A DNA stretch of 64,000 nucleotides from CAYRJD01 sp964424585. GTDB taxonomy: Bacteria > Actinomycetota > Acidimicrobiia > Acidimicrobiales > Poriferisodalaceae. Shown one piece after another: positions 1 through 8,184 of the stretch. How positions within the stretch are numbered: the first letter of the stretch is position 1; the number at the start of each line of letters is the position of its first letter. The position numbers and the translations under genes are program-made. Under the pieces are notes generated by a model. The model did not search any database and was not told the origin of the DNA. It saw only the letters and a program-made list of their open reading frames with translations. The DNA is taken from NCBI GenBank assembly GCA_964424585.1, contig CAYRJD010000010.1, positions 1-64,000 on the forward strand, in the 5' to 3' direction.

Positions 1-881
1 CGGTCGTCGGCAGTGCGCAGCGGCGGGTTCATCTTGCCCGTCGTGCCCAGCCGCTCGACGTCGTCTTCGGTCAACACCAAGTGCTGCGGCGTGACTTCGG
101 CGCTGACCCGAGCGCCGTTGATCTTCCCCACCAGCACCGCCTCGACCGCCCGAGCCGTAGACGTGTGCAGCAAGTGGTAGCGCCCGCCCGTCTCGATAGC
201 CAGCGCAACGTCGCGTCGCACCAGCTCGTGCTCGGCCGCCGCAGGCCGCCCCTTCACGCCCAGCCGGTCGGCGACCGCGCCCGCGTTGATGACGCCGCCA
301 GCTACGCGCGCCGGGTCTTCCGCGTGCTGCGCGACGACCGTGCCGGGCAAGCTGACGGTCGCTGCCAGCGCCTCGCGCAGCACCCCTTCGTCGGCCACCG
401 CGTCGCCGTCGTCGGTAAACACTCGCGCCCCAGCAGCGTGCAGCGCGGCCATGTCGACCAGCCGCTCCCCCGCTCTGCCGACCGTCACGCAGGCAGCCGG
501 AAACAGGTCGCACCCCAGCGGCTCAGCGGCTTGTCTCAGCTCTCGCCAAGCGTCGACGTTGTCGACCGGCGGCTCGGTGTTCGCCATCATCACGCACGCG
601 GTCACGCCGCCAGCCGCAGCCGCCGCGCTGCCCGAAACCAAGTCTTCGCTGTCGGTCGCGCCCGGCGTTCGGAAGTGCACCTGCACGTCGACGAAGCCCG
701 GAAACACGTACGCACCGGTCGCGTCGAGCACACGAACGCCAGCCGCGTCGCACTCGCCTGCCGCAGTGATCGCTTCGATGTAGTGCCCGCCCAGCAGCAC
801 GTCGGTCGGCTGGCCCGGCTCGCCGCCTGCCTGACAGACGCGCCCGCCGCGCAGCAGCACCTTCGTCGGTTCATTCGCCAC
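1..881 (-). CDS. pyrC: Dihydroorotase, 5' part (cut by window edge)
   Basis: Dihydroorotase closes carbamoyl-aspartate to dihydroorotate, the third step of pyrimidine synthesis, in the cytoplasm. About 293 N-terminal codons are visible of the 420-440 usual for the family; the C-terminus lies beyond base 1. Family blocks appear in order: GFVDVQVHFRTPG, a MANTEPPVDN block (PNTNPxID in relatives), QHAEDP, HLLHTSTA, a VTPQHL block and KMNPPLRT. The first metal-ligand block normally reads DxHxH; here the first His is Gln (DVQVH), as I recall from some bacterial dihydroorotases, so the gene need not be inactive. The GTG start at 881 is chosen because a TAGTTT box ends 8 bases before it, the leaderless arrangement seen throughout this window. 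It diverges from the kinase gene at 951. Confidence 0.88.
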   Translation of the reverse strand, partial: MANEPTKVLLRGGRVCQAGGEPGQPTDVLLGGHYIEAITAAGECDAAGVRVLDATGAYVFPGFVDVQVHFRTPGATDSEDLVSGSAAAAAGGVTACVMMANTEPPVDNVDAWRELRQAAEPLGCDLFPAACVTVGRAGERLVDMAALHAAGARVFTDDGDAVADEGVLREALAATVSLPGTVVAQHAEDPARVAGGVINAGAVADRLGVKGRPAAAEHELVRRDVALAIETGGRYHLLHTSTARAVEAVLVGKINGARVSAEVTPQHLVLTEDDVERLGTTGKMNPPLRTADD

Positions 882-889
882 GGCAGCGC

Positions 890-895
890 AAACTA
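890..895 (-). promoter_or_regulatory. -10 box of pyrC (leaderless)
   Basis: TAGTTT on the minus strand, 8 bases before the GTG at 881, so transcription would begin at or next to the start codon. No clear -35 box is seen. Confidence 0.5.
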
Positions 896-936
896 GTGAA
901 CGAACCGAACCCTCGCCGACAGCGCGACCGCAGCAC

Positions 937-942
937 TAGGTT
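937..942 (+). promoter_or_regulatory. -10 box of the kinase/DUF6285 gene (leaderless)
   Basis: TAGGTT ends 8 bases before the GTG start at 951. No Shine-Dalgarno sequence fits that start, which supports leaderless transcription. Confidence 0.5.
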
Positions 943-950
943 CGCCAGAC

Positions 951-2486
951 GTGGGTGAGTGCCACGAACCAGCCGCCAGCGACGCAGCCTTCGCCGACGC
1001 GCTCGACGCGGTGGTGCGACGCGCGCTGCCTAGCTGCGACGGCGTCGCCGCCATCGAGCGGCTGTCCGGCGGAGCCAGCATGGAGACCTACCGCGTCACG
1101 CTGAACTCGAGCGCGGCGGTGCCTCCCGCCGAGCCGGGCCCGACGACCCTCTGCCTGCGGCGAGGCGCAGGCGGCGTCGAACGCCCCGAAACCCAAGCCG
1201 TCGGGCTCGCCGCCGAAGCGCACCTGATGACCGTCGCCAAAGCCGCCGGCGTGCCCGAGCCGACGGTGCTCTACGTGCTGGCACCCGACGACGGCGTCGG
1301 CGCGGGCTTTCTGATGGAGTGGCTCGACGGCGAGACGCTGGGCGCACGCATCGTGCGAGCCCCCGAACTCGACGCGGTGCGACCCTCTCTTGCACGTCAG
1401 TGCGGCGAGCACCTGGCTCGCATCCACGCCATCGACGTCGACGCGACCGGCCTGCGCGCGATGCTGCGCACGGTCACCCCGACGCAGTACGTCGAAGAGA
1501 CGTGGGCTCGCTACCGCGACTTCCCCACCCCGCAGCCGATGATCGACTACGCGGCGCGCTGGCTCACCGAGCACGCCCCCGCGGAGGCAGACCTCACGCT
1601 CGTTCACAACGACTTCCGCAACGGCAACCTGATGGTCAGCCAGACGAGCGGCATCAACGCCGTGCTCGACTGGGAGACCGCGCACGTCGGCGACCCGATG
1701 CGCGACCTGGGCTGGCTGTGCACCAACTCGTGGCGCTTCGGCCGGCGCGACCTAGCCGTAGGCGGGTTCGGCGAGCGAGCCGATCTGTTCGCCGGCTACG
1801 AAGCGGTCAGCGGCAGCCCCGTCGATGAGCAGCGGGTGCACTACTGGGAGGTGTTCGGCAGCTTCTGGTGGGCGATCGGCTGCCTCGGCATGGCCGACCA
1901 CTACCGCACTGGCCCCGACGCCACCGTCGAACGTCCAGCCATCGGGCGGCGCAGCTCGGAGTGCCAGCTCGACTGCGTGCTGCTGCTGATCGACGGCCCG
2001 ATCAGCTGGCTCGACGGCTTGACCGACCTGCTGAGCGGCGCCGCCACGCCTAGCTCGCCAGCCGACGACATGCCGCGCCTCGATGAGCTGCTTGCGTCGG
2101 TGCGCGACTTCCTCCACAACGAGGTGATGAGCGCCACGCAAGGTCGCCTCAACTTCATGTCGCGGGTCGCCGGCAACTCGCTCGACATCGTGCTGCGCGA
2201 GCTGGCGCTGCGGCCCGCGCTGGCGCGCGCCGAGCTGACGATGCTGCGCGACCTGCTGGGCGGCGCGCCGCAAACTCCGCCGACCACCGACGCGCAGCTC
2301 GCCACCACGGTCACCGCGCTGCGCTGGCAGCTGGTCGCCGCGCTGCGTGACGGCTCGATGCCGCTCGACGAACCCGGCCTGGCGACCTACCTGCGGCACT
2401 CGGTCGCGCACCAGGTCGCCATCGACCAGCCCCGCTACTCGGCGTTTCGGCACGTCATTGAACGCGATGTCCCGCCGGTGCGTTAG
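951..2486 (+). CDS. APH-like phosphotransferase fused to a DUF6285-type domain
   Basis: A 511-residue protein in two parts. Residues about 25-340 form an aminoglycoside-phosphotransferase/choline-kinase-like fold: the Brenner catalytic motif is HNDFRNGN and the metal-binding Asp sits in LDWETAHVGDP. Relatives are the 'phosphotransferase family' proteins found beside acyl-CoA dehydrogenases (ACAD10/11-like); the substrate is unknown and antibiotic resistance should not be assumed. Residues about 375-500 (LLASVRDFL, then GRLNFMSRVAGNSLDIVLREL) resemble DUF6285, which is usually a separate small neighbouring gene, so this is a fusion. The GTG at 951 follows a TAGGTT box. The next gene starts 10 bases after the stop. 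Confidence 0.8.
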   Translation: MGECHEPAASDAAFADALDAVVRRALPSCDGVAAIERLSGGASMETYRVTLNSSAAVPPAEPGPTTLCLRRGAGGVERPETQAVGLAAEAHLMTVAKAAGVPEPTVLYVLAPDDGVGAGFLMEWLDGETLGARIVRAPELDAVRPSLARQCGEHLARIHAIDVDATGLRAMLRTVTPTQYVEETWARYRDFPTPQPMIDYAARWLTEHAPAEADLTLVHNDFRNGNLMVSQTSGINAVLDWETAHVGDPMRDLGWLCTNSWRFGRRDLAVGGFGERADLFAGYEAVSGSPVDEQRVHYWEVFGSFWWAIGCLGMADHYRTGPDATVERPAIGRRSSECQLDCVLLLIDGPISWLDGLTDLLSGAATPSSPADDMPRLDELLASVRDFLHNEVMSATQGRLNFMSRVAGNSLDIVLRELALRPALARAELTMLRDLLGGAPQTPPTTDAQLATTVTALRWQLVAALRDGSMPLDEPGLATYLRHSVAHQVAIDQPRYSAFRHVIERDVPPVR

Positions 2487-2489
2487 CGT
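2484..2489 (+). promoter_or_regulatory. -10 box of the SRPBCC gene (leaderless)
   Basis: TAGCGT overlaps the stop codon of the preceding kinase gene and ends 7 bases before the GTG at 2497. Confidence 0.5.
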
Positions 2490-2496
2490 TCGCCCC

Positions 2497-2967
2497 GTGA
2501 CAGTTCAAGACCTAACACACCGTGAATCGGTCGACATCAACGCCACGCCCGAGCAGGTGTACGCGCTGGTCTCCGACCTCACCCGCATGGGCGAGTGGAG
2601 CCCCGAAAACAAGGGCGGCCGCTGGCTCGAAGGCGAGCCCGGCACCGTCGGGGCCGTCTTCGAGGGCGACAACCAGCTCGGCGAGCGTGAGTGGAGCACC
2701 CAGTGCGACGTCACCGTCGCCGACCCCGCCAAGTGCTTCGAGTGGGTGGTCGCCCGCAACATGGGCGGGCCCTACATCGCCTGGCGCTTCGAGATCGAAC
2801 CCGGCGCGCAAGACGGCACGTCGACGCTCACCGAGGTTTGGGACGTGGTGAAGATGCCGCCGACGCTCGACAAGATGACCGACGACCAGCTAGCCGATCG
2901 CAAGCGTCAGATCGTCGACGGCATGACCAAAACCCTGGCAGGCGTCAAGGCCACCGCAGAGGCCTGA
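2497..2967 (+). CDS. SRPBCC-family (polyketide cyclase/START-like) protein
   Basis: A 156-residue protein of the SRPBCC helix-grip fold, which encloses hydrophobic ligands. Visible signatures are the opening strand and helix (RESVDINATPEQVYALVSD), the MGEWSPENKGG segment in the place of the common MxxWSP motif, and an EVWDVVKMP strand before the long C-terminal helix. Actinobacterial members of this size are usually unassigned; lipid or polyketide binding is only a family expectation. The GTG at 2497 follows TAGCGT by 7 bases, so it probably has its own promoter although it lies immediately after the kinase gene. A longer upstream reading would overlap the kinase gene and lacks family similarity. 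Confidence 0.78.
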   Translation: MTVQDLTHRESVDINATPEQVYALVSDLTRMGEWSPENKGGRWLEGEPGTVGAVFEGDNQLGEREWSTQCDVTVADPAKCFEWVVARNMGGPYIAWRFEIEPGAQDGTSTLTEVWDVVKMPPTLDKMTDDQLADRKRQIVDGMTKTLAGVKATAEA

Positions 2968-2972
2968 GCCGA

Positions 2973-3857
2973 GTGGGAGAAGTGCCCCGAGGCGAAGACC
3001 GCTCGTCGCCCATTCGGCGGCTGGCGCGGCTGGTCGAGCCGATCCACACCGTCTGCTACTACGCGCCCGAAATCGACGGCTTCAAAGAGCACGGCTTCAG
3101 GGGCTGGTGGCACAGCTACTTCGGCTACCGCGCAGCTCCGATGGGCGAGGTGAGCGCTGCGACCGTGATCGCCACGTTCTACAACTTCGCGCCCCGCATG
3201 GTCGAGCGCGCGGTGCCGGGCTGCTGGAGCGTGATGAGCGCCGACGAGGTGCGAGCGCTGCAGGTCACCTTGACCGGCGCTGCGCTCGAACGCATCTTCG
3301 CTAGCTACGACGACCGCGAGGGCCTCGCGGCAGCGGCGACGACGCTGCGGGGCTTCGCTTCTGAGCTGCCGGTCGGCGCTCGGCCGCTCTACGCGGGCTG
3401 GGCCGCCCAAGAGTGGCCCGACGGCGACCTGCTGAGACTGTGGCACGCCTGCACGCTGCTGCGCGAGTTCCGCTTCGACGCACACAACGTCGCGCTCGCC
3501 GCGGGCGGCCTCGACGGCTGCGAGTGCCACGCGATGATGACGTCGCACGGGCACGGCAACGCCGAAACCATTCAAGCCATCCGTGGCTGGACGGTCGACG
3601 AGTGGAACGCCGCGGTCGACCGGCTGGTGGCGCGCGGCTGGCTCAACGCCGACGGCAGCCAAACCGACGAAGGCACCGCGGCTCGTCGCCGCATCGAAGA
3701 GGTCACCGACGAGCTGTCGGCCGCCGCGCTGAGCGGCCTCGACGACGCAGCCGCCGAAGCGTTGCTGTCCCAGCTAGAGCGAGTGGTCAAGCACCTCATC
3801 GACACCGGCGAAGTCGCAGGCGTCTGGCCGCCGCCGCACGTCATCGTCGCGAAATGA
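2973..3857 (+). CDS. SCO6745-family protein
   Basis: About 294 residues, resembling the actinobacterial SCO6745 family. The N-terminal block contains HTVCYYAPE, a GWWHSYFGYRAAPMG segment and a TFYNFAP segment, all conserved in that family. The C-terminal half has a winged-helix look (WTVDEWNAAVDRLVARGWL), which is why such proteins are sometimes described as helix-turn-helix proteins, but the function is not known. The start is uncertain: GTG at 2973 or GTG at 2982; 2973 is used because a GAGG lies about 11 bases upstream. It follows the SRPBCC gene by 5 bases and precedes glnS by 10, so the three may be co-transcribed. Confidence 0.72.
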   Translation: MGEVPRGEDRSSPIRRLARLVEPIHTVCYYAPEIDGFKEHGFRGWWHSYFGYRAAPMGEVSAATVIATFYNFAPRMVERAVPGCWSVMSADEVRALQVTLTGAALERIFASYDDREGLAAAATTLRGFASELPVGARPLYAGWAAQEWPDGDLLRLWHACTLLREFRFDAHNVALAAGGLDGCECHAMMTSHGHGNAETIQAIRGWTVDEWNAAVDRLVARGWLNADGSQTDEGTAARRRIEEVTDELSAAALSGLDDAAAEALLSQLERVVKHLIDTGEVAGVWPPPHVIVAK

Positions 3858-3867
3858 GGGTCGCCGC

Positions 3868-5565
3868 GTGACCGCCGACGACTTCGTAAGAACCGAGGTC
3901 AAGGCCGACGTCGCCGCTGGCACCTATGACGGCGCGGTGCGCACGAGGTTTCCGCCAGAGCCGAACGGCTACCTGCACATCGGACACGCCAAGGCGATCT
4001 GGGTCGACTTCGCGATAGCCGCCGAGCACGACGGCAGCTGCGCCCTCCGGTTCGACGACACCAACCCCGACACCGCTACCGCCGACTACGCGAACGCCGT
4101 CCGCGCCGACCTGGCCTGGCTGGGGCTAGAGCCGAACCGCGTCCGCTACGCCTCGTCCTACTTCGAGCAGCTCTACGACTGGGCGTGCTGGCTCATCGTG
4201 CGCGGCCTCGCGTACGTCGACGACCAAGACGGCGACACCATCTCGGCCGGGCGCGGCGGCTTCGGCCAGCCGGGCACGAACAGCCCGTATCGCGACCGCC
4301 CGGCAGGCGAGAGCCTGAGCTTGTTCGCGCAGATGGCGGCCGGCCGTTTCGCGCCCGGCGCGAAGGTGCTGCGAGCGCGCATCGACATGGCGCACGAAAA
4401 CATGAACATGCGCGACCCCGTGATGTATCGCATCCGCAGCGAGCCGCACTACCGCCTGGGACGCAAGTGGCACGTGTATCCGACGTACGACTGGGCGCAC
4501 GGCCAGAGCGACGCCATCGAAGGCGTCACGCACTCGCTGTGCACGCTCGAGTTCATGGACCACCGCCCGCTGTACGACTGGTTTCTCAGCCAGCTGCCGC
4601 TGGGCCGCACGCCGCCGCGCCAGCTCGAGTTCGCCCGGCTCGAACTCACGCACACGGTCACCTCAAAGCGGCTGCTGCGTGAGCTGGTCGAGCGCGGCAC
4701 GGTCAGCGGCTGGGACGACCCGCAGCTGCCGACCTTGCGCGGGCTGCGACGGCGCGGCTACCCGCCGGAGGCCATCAACGAGTTCTGCTCGTTCATCGGC
4801 ATCTCTCGCACCAACGCCCGCCACGCCATCGAGCTGCTGGAGTCGTTCGTGCGCACGCAACTCAACCGCACCGCGACCCGGCGCATGGCGGTGCTGCGGC
4901 CCGTCAGGCTGGTCATCACGAACTGGCCGGCCGACAGCCTGGGCAACCCCAAGCTAGAGATGCGCGAGCTAGCCAACAACCCCGAAGACGCGTCTGCCAG
5001 CACGCGGATGGTGCCGTTCTCGGGCCACCTGCTCGTCGAGCGCGACGACGTGATGGTCGAGCCGCAGCCCGGCTTCTATCGCCTCGCGCCCGGCCAGCAC
5101 GTGCGGCTGCGCAACGCCTACATCGTGCGCTGCGACGAAGTGCTGACCGACGCGGCAGGCAACGTCACCGAGGTGCGCTGCACCTACGACCCGGCGACCA
5201 GCGGCGGCCAAGCCCCCGACGGCACGAACGTGAAGGCGACGCTGCACTGGCTCGCCGACGGGCACACCGTCGACTTGCGGGTGGCGCTGTACGACCGGCT
5301 GTTTTCGGCCGAAGCGCCGGGCGCTGCGACGGGCAATCCGCTCGACGACTTGAACGAGCAGTCGGTCGAGTGGGTCACCGACGCCGTCGGCGAGGAAGCG
5401 CTGGCGTACGTGACGCCGGGCGAGGTGCTGCAGTTTGAGCGGCTCGGCTACTTCGCAGCCGAGCAGGCCGAGCTAGCTACCGACGACACGCTGGTGTTTC
5501 ACCGCACGGTGGGTTTGCGCGACGAGTGGGCGAACATGCAAAAGCGTCAGCAAGCCGGAGCGTGA
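3868..5565 (+). CDS. glnS: Glutaminyl-tRNA synthetase
   Basis: Charges tRNA-Gln with glutamine. The 565 residues cover the full class I enzyme: RFPPEPNGYLHIGHAK carries the HIGH motif (about residues 28-43), RFDDTNP follows, VTSKRLL is the KMSKS-type loop, and the C-terminal anticodon-binding beta barrels run from about residue 335. WAHGQSDAIEGVTHSLCTLEF is cut by design here to its core, DAIEGVTHSLC, a GlnRS rather than GluRS signature. Many Actinobacteria lack GlnRS and make Gln-tRNA by transamidation, so its presence is informative about lineage. GTG at 3868 is preceded by GAGGG at a 7-base spacing. The stop overlaps the next gene's GTG at 5562. Confidence 0.93.
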   Translation: MTADDFVRTEVKADVAAGTYDGAVRTRFPPEPNGYLHIGHAKAIWVDFAIAAEHDGSCALRFDDTNPDTATADYANAVRADLAWLGLEPNRVRYASSYFEQLYDWACWLIVRGLAYVDDQDGDTISAGRGGFGQPGTNSPYRDRPAGESLSLFAQMAAGRFAPGAKVLRARIDMAHENMNMRDPVMYRIRSEPHYRLGRKWHVYPTYDWAHGQSDAIEGVTHSLCTLEFMDHRPLYDWFLSQLPLGRTPPRQLEFARLELTHTVTSKRLLRELVERGTVSGWDDPQLPTLRGLRRRGYPPEAINEFCSFIGISRTNARHAIELLESFVRTQLNRTATRRMAVLRPVRLVITNWPADSLGNPKLEMRELANNPEDASASTRMVPFSGHLLVERDDVMVEPQPGFYRLAPGQHVRLRNAYIVRCDEVLTDAAGNVTEVRCTYDPATSGGQAPDGTNVKATLHWLADGHTVDLRVALYDRLFSAEAPGAATGNPLDDLNEQSVEWVTDAVGEEALAYVTPGEVLQFERLGYFAAEQAELATDDTLVFHRTVGLRDEWANMQKRQQAGA

Positions 5566-6338
5566 GCGGGCCAGTGAGCGACGCCGCGAGCCGCCCGTTC
5601 ACCCGCACCGCCATCGTCACCGGTGGCGGCACCGGCATCGGACGAGCCTCGACCGTCGCGCTGAGCGAAGCCGGCTGGAACGTCGTCATCTGCGGACGCC
5701 GCGCAGAGCTGCTCGACGAAACCGCGTCGCTCGCGCCAGGCGAGGTTGCGACGCTCGCGGCAGACGTCAGCCAGCCGCCCGACGTCGACGCGCTGTTCGC
5801 GCTCGCCGTCGAACGCTTCGGACGGGTCGACCTGCTGTTCAACAACGCTGGGCGAGGCACGCCGCCGGTGCCCATCGACGAGTTGCCGATCGACGCGTGG
5901 GCTGAAACCGTGGGCGTCAACTTGACCGGCTCGTGGCTGTGCGCGCGAGCGGCGTTCGCGCAGATGAAGCGCCAAGAGCCCGCAGGCGGGCGCATCATCA
6001 ACAACGGCTCGGTTTCCGCGGATGTGCCGCGCCCGTTCTCGTCGCCCTACACGTCGACCAAGCACGCCATCACCGGGCTCACCAAAGCCCTCGCGCTCGA
6101 AGGCCGCAGCATCAACATCACGGTCGGGCAGATCGACGTCGGCAACGCCCGCTCGCCGCTGACCGCGCCGATGGAAGCGGGCATCATCCAGCCCGACGGC
6201 TCGACGAAGGTCGAAGCGGTGATGGAGGTCGAAGACGTCGCTAGAGCAATCGTCTACATGGCGCAGCTGCCAGCCGACACCAACGTGCTGCGCATGACCG
6301 TGATGGCGAACGAGATGCCGCTGGTGGGCCGGGGCTAA
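5562..6338 (+). CDS. Short-chain dehydrogenase/reductase
   Basis: Classical SDR of about 258 residues. The NAD(P)-binding glycine motif is TGGGTGIG, followed by NNAG, the catalytic Ser in NNGSVSAD, and the YTSTKHA motif that supplies Tyr and Lys. An Arg after the glycine motif (CGRR) suggests preference for NADP(H), which is an inference. The substrate cannot be told. The GTG at 5562 overlaps the glnS stop as GTGA, suggesting coupled translation; GTG at 5574 is an alternative. The C-terminus ends at a 13-bp tandem repeat that also carries the stop codon. Confidence 0.85.
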   Translation: MSGPVSDAASRPFTRTAIVTGGGTGIGRASTVALSEAGWNVVICGRRAELLDETASLAPGEVATLAADVSQPPDVDALFALAVERFGRVDLLFNNAGRGTPPVPIDELPIDAWAETVGVNLTGSWLCARAAFAQMKRQEPAGGRIINNGSVSADVPRPFSSPYTSTKHAITGLTKALALEGRSINITVGQIDVGNARSPLTAPMEAGIIQPDGSTKVEAVMEVEDVARAIVYMAQLPADTNVLRMTVMANEMPLVGRG

Positions 6339-6366
6339 CCGACTGGGCTAACCGACTGGGCTACCC
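6332..6366. repeat. 13-bp tandem repeat, about 2.7 copies
   Basis: The unit gggctaaccgact occurs at 6332-6344 and 6345-6357 and continues partially to 6366. It carries the stop codon of the SDR gene and reaches into the stop codon of the convergent CMD-family gene. A repeat of the same unit length and copy number but different sequence lies at 48146-48180. Confidence 0.75.
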
Positions 6367-6987
6367 GTCGGGCGAGTCGCCAGCCGAGTCGCCAATCGAA
6401 CTGCCAGTCCACGGGCCCTGCTGGCCCGCTTCGTAGTGGTCGGGTCGAATGCCGAACATCTCGATCATTCGCTGCCAGCCCGAGCAGATCGCCAGCAGCG
6501 CGCCCAGCCGCAGCACCTGGGCTTCGCTGAAGTGCTCGCGCAGCTCATCGAACAGCTCTTCGGGCATCACGCCGCCAACGCCGCTGGTGATGAAGTCGGT
6601 CAGCCGCAGCGCGGCCTTCCACTTATCGGCCAGCAGCTCTGAGCGTTCGTAGTCGACCAGCTGCGCCACGATTTCGTCTGTCAGCCCGGTGCGCACCAAC
6701 GATGCGCTGCGCACCAGGCTTCAGTGAAAGCACTCGTTGCGGTTCGCCATCCGGATGCGACACAGCTCGATCATGTGGCGATCGAGGCCGCCGTCGGGGT
6801 CATCGGCGTCGGTCGCGTAGACGGCGCCAACCCAGCTGAGAAACATCTCCAACGTCTTCGGGTCGTTCGCGAGCGTGCGAAACAGGTTGTCGTCGGTGTA
6901 CGCCTTCGCGAACCACGTGTCGAGCTGACGCTGCTGGGCGTCGTCTAGGTCGACGACCTTGCCGAGATAGCCGTAGTTGTTTGCCAC
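6361..6987 (-). CDS. CMD/AhpD-like protein, probable selenoprotein (Sec89 at in-frame TGA)
   Basis: Carboxymuconolactone decarboxylase/AhpD-like protein of 208 residues if the TGA at 6723-6721 is read through. Both halves lie in one frame and join as RNECFH-[TGA]-SLVRSASLV. Family members have CxxC followed three residues later by RS, typical of alkylhydroperoxidase-type redox sites; the TGA falls exactly at the second Cys, giving CFHU (Cys86, Sec89). Directly after the TGA a 13-bp hairpin with a 12-base loop forms (6683-6720), placed as a bacterial SECIS element would be. CMD/AhpD-like selenoproteins with CxxU are known from marine metagenomes. The start is GTG at 6987 with GAGGAG 5 bases upstream. 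No sel genes lie in the window. The alternative is a recent nonsense mutation, but the position and hairpin argue against it. Confidence 0.75.
6683..6720 (-). promoter_or_regulatory. Candidate bacterial SECIS hairpin
   Basis: On the minus strand, starting at the base after the TGA, arms 6720-6708 and 6695-6683 pair over 13 positions (12 Watson-Crick, one G-U) and enclose the 12-base loop GCGCATCGTTGG. An inner CAGCG/CGTTG pairing with a 3-base loop is an alternative. A G is first in the loop and a GU lies within it, as in many bacterial SECIS elements. It lies inside the CMD-family coding region. Confidence 0.65.
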
Positions 6988-7075
6988 CGAAACTCCTCTC
7001 GCTTGCGCACGCAGGCGCGCGACGCGCCTATTGTGCCCCATCGAGAGCAGCCACACATCGAAAGGGGCTCAACTA

Positions 7076-8167
7076 ATGAAGGCAGCCGTGCTGTCGGAGT
7101 CGCCAGGCGACCTCGTCATCGAAGACCTGAAGATCGACAAGCCAGGCCCGCAAGAGGTGCTGATTCAAACCGTCGGCGCGGGGCTGTGTCACAGCGACCT
7201 CCACTTCATGGAGGGGCTGTTCCGGATGCAGCTACCCGCGGTGATGGGCCACGAGTCGGCAGGCATCGTGCAAGCCGTCGGCGAAGACGTCACCTACGCG
7301 AAGCCCGGCGACCACGTCGTGGCTTGCCTGTCGATCTTCTGCGGGCAGTGCGAGCGCTGCCTGTCGGGCAACCCGCACCGCTGCGGCAACACGAGGGCGA
7401 CCTCCCGGGCGCGCGACGCGGCGCCCAGGCTCTCGCGTGAAGACGGCACCGCGGTCGACCAGATGGCGCGCCTCGGCGGCTTCGCCGAGGAAATGCTGGT
7501 GCACCAGAACGCCGTCGTGAAAGTCACCGAAGACATGCCGCTCGACCGGGCGTGCCTGATCGGCTGCGGCATCACCACCGGCTTCGGCGCGGCGGTGCGC
7601 ACCGCGGGGGTGACGGTCGGCTCGACGGTGTGCGTCATCGGCTGCGGCGGCATCGGGCTAGCGGCGGTGCAGGGCGCGCGGGTAGCCGGCGCGAACCGCA
7701 TCATCGCGGTCGATATGACAAACGACAAGCTAGACACCGCGCGTCAGCTCGGCGCGACCGACACCGTCAACGCGGCCGAGGTCGAAGACGTGGTCGCCGC
7801 CGTGAAAGAACTCACCGGCGGGGGCGTCGAGTTCAGCTTTGAGGCGATCGGCCTGTCGGAAACCGCGCAGCAGGCGTTCAACATGCTCGAAATCGGCGGC
7901 ACCGCCACCGTCATCGGCATGGTGCCCACGAAAACCAAAGTGGAAATCCGAGGCATCGACCTGTTGTCTGAGAAGAAGCTGCAAGGCTCGATGATGGGTT
8001 CGAACCAGTTCCGCAAGGACATCCCGATGATGATCGACATGTACCTGAACGGCCGGCTGCTGCTCGATGAGATGGTGTCGGAGCGCATCAAGCTCGATCA
8101 GGTCAACGAGGGCTACGCGTGGATGAAAGCGGGCACCGTCGCTCGTTCGGTCATCACGTTCGACTAG
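7076..8167 (+). CDS. Zinc-dependent alcohol dehydrogenase (MDR family)
   Basis: Medium-chain dehydrogenase of 363 residues. The catalytic zinc site shows as GLCHSDLH and GHESAG; the structural zinc lobe is CGQCERC followed by C at PHRCG; the Rossmann motif is GCGGIGLAA with Asp in AVDMTNDK, pointing to NAD. The overall pattern is that of class III-like actinobacterial alcohol dehydrogenases used on alcohols or aldehydes; the substrate is not evident. ATG at 7076 follows AAAGGGG at about 9 bases. It diverges from the CMD-family selenoprotein candidate (88-base gap) and ends facing tpiA. Confidence 0.87.
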   Translation: MKAAVLSESPGDLVIEDLKIDKPGPQEVLIQTVGAGLCHSDLHFMEGLFRMQLPAVMGHESAGIVQAVGEDVTYAKPGDHVVACLSIFCGQCERCLSGNPHRCGNTRATSRARDAAPRLSREDGTAVDQMARLGGFAEEMLVHQNAVVKVTEDMPLDRACLIGCGITTGFGAAVRTAGVTVGSTVCVIGCGGIGLAAVQGARVAGANRIIAVDMTNDKLDTARQLGATDTVNAAEVEDVVAAVKELTGGGVEFSFEAIGLSETAQQAFNMLEIGGTATVIGMVPTKTKVEIRGIDLLSEKKLQGSMMGSNQFRKDIPMMIDMYLNGRLLLDEMVSERIKLDQVNEGYAWMKAGTVARSVITFD

Positions 8168-8184
8168 CCGCTACACGCCAGCCG

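Noticed and set aside
936..2453. Long reading frames on the strand opposite the kinase gene
   Set aside because: They are codon-bias shadows of the sense gene in GC-rich DNA, with low-complexity Arg/His/Val-rich products and no family motifs. The same applies to opposite-strand frames over most genes here.
951..2486. APH-like kinase as an antibiotic-resistance gene
   Set aside because: The fused DUF6285-type domain and ACAD10/11-like pattern point to metabolism, and no resistance-gene neighbours exist.
6988..7056. Longer N-terminus for the CMD-family protein (start at 7056)
   Set aside because: GAGGAG 5 bases before the GTG at 6987 and the family start support the shorter form.
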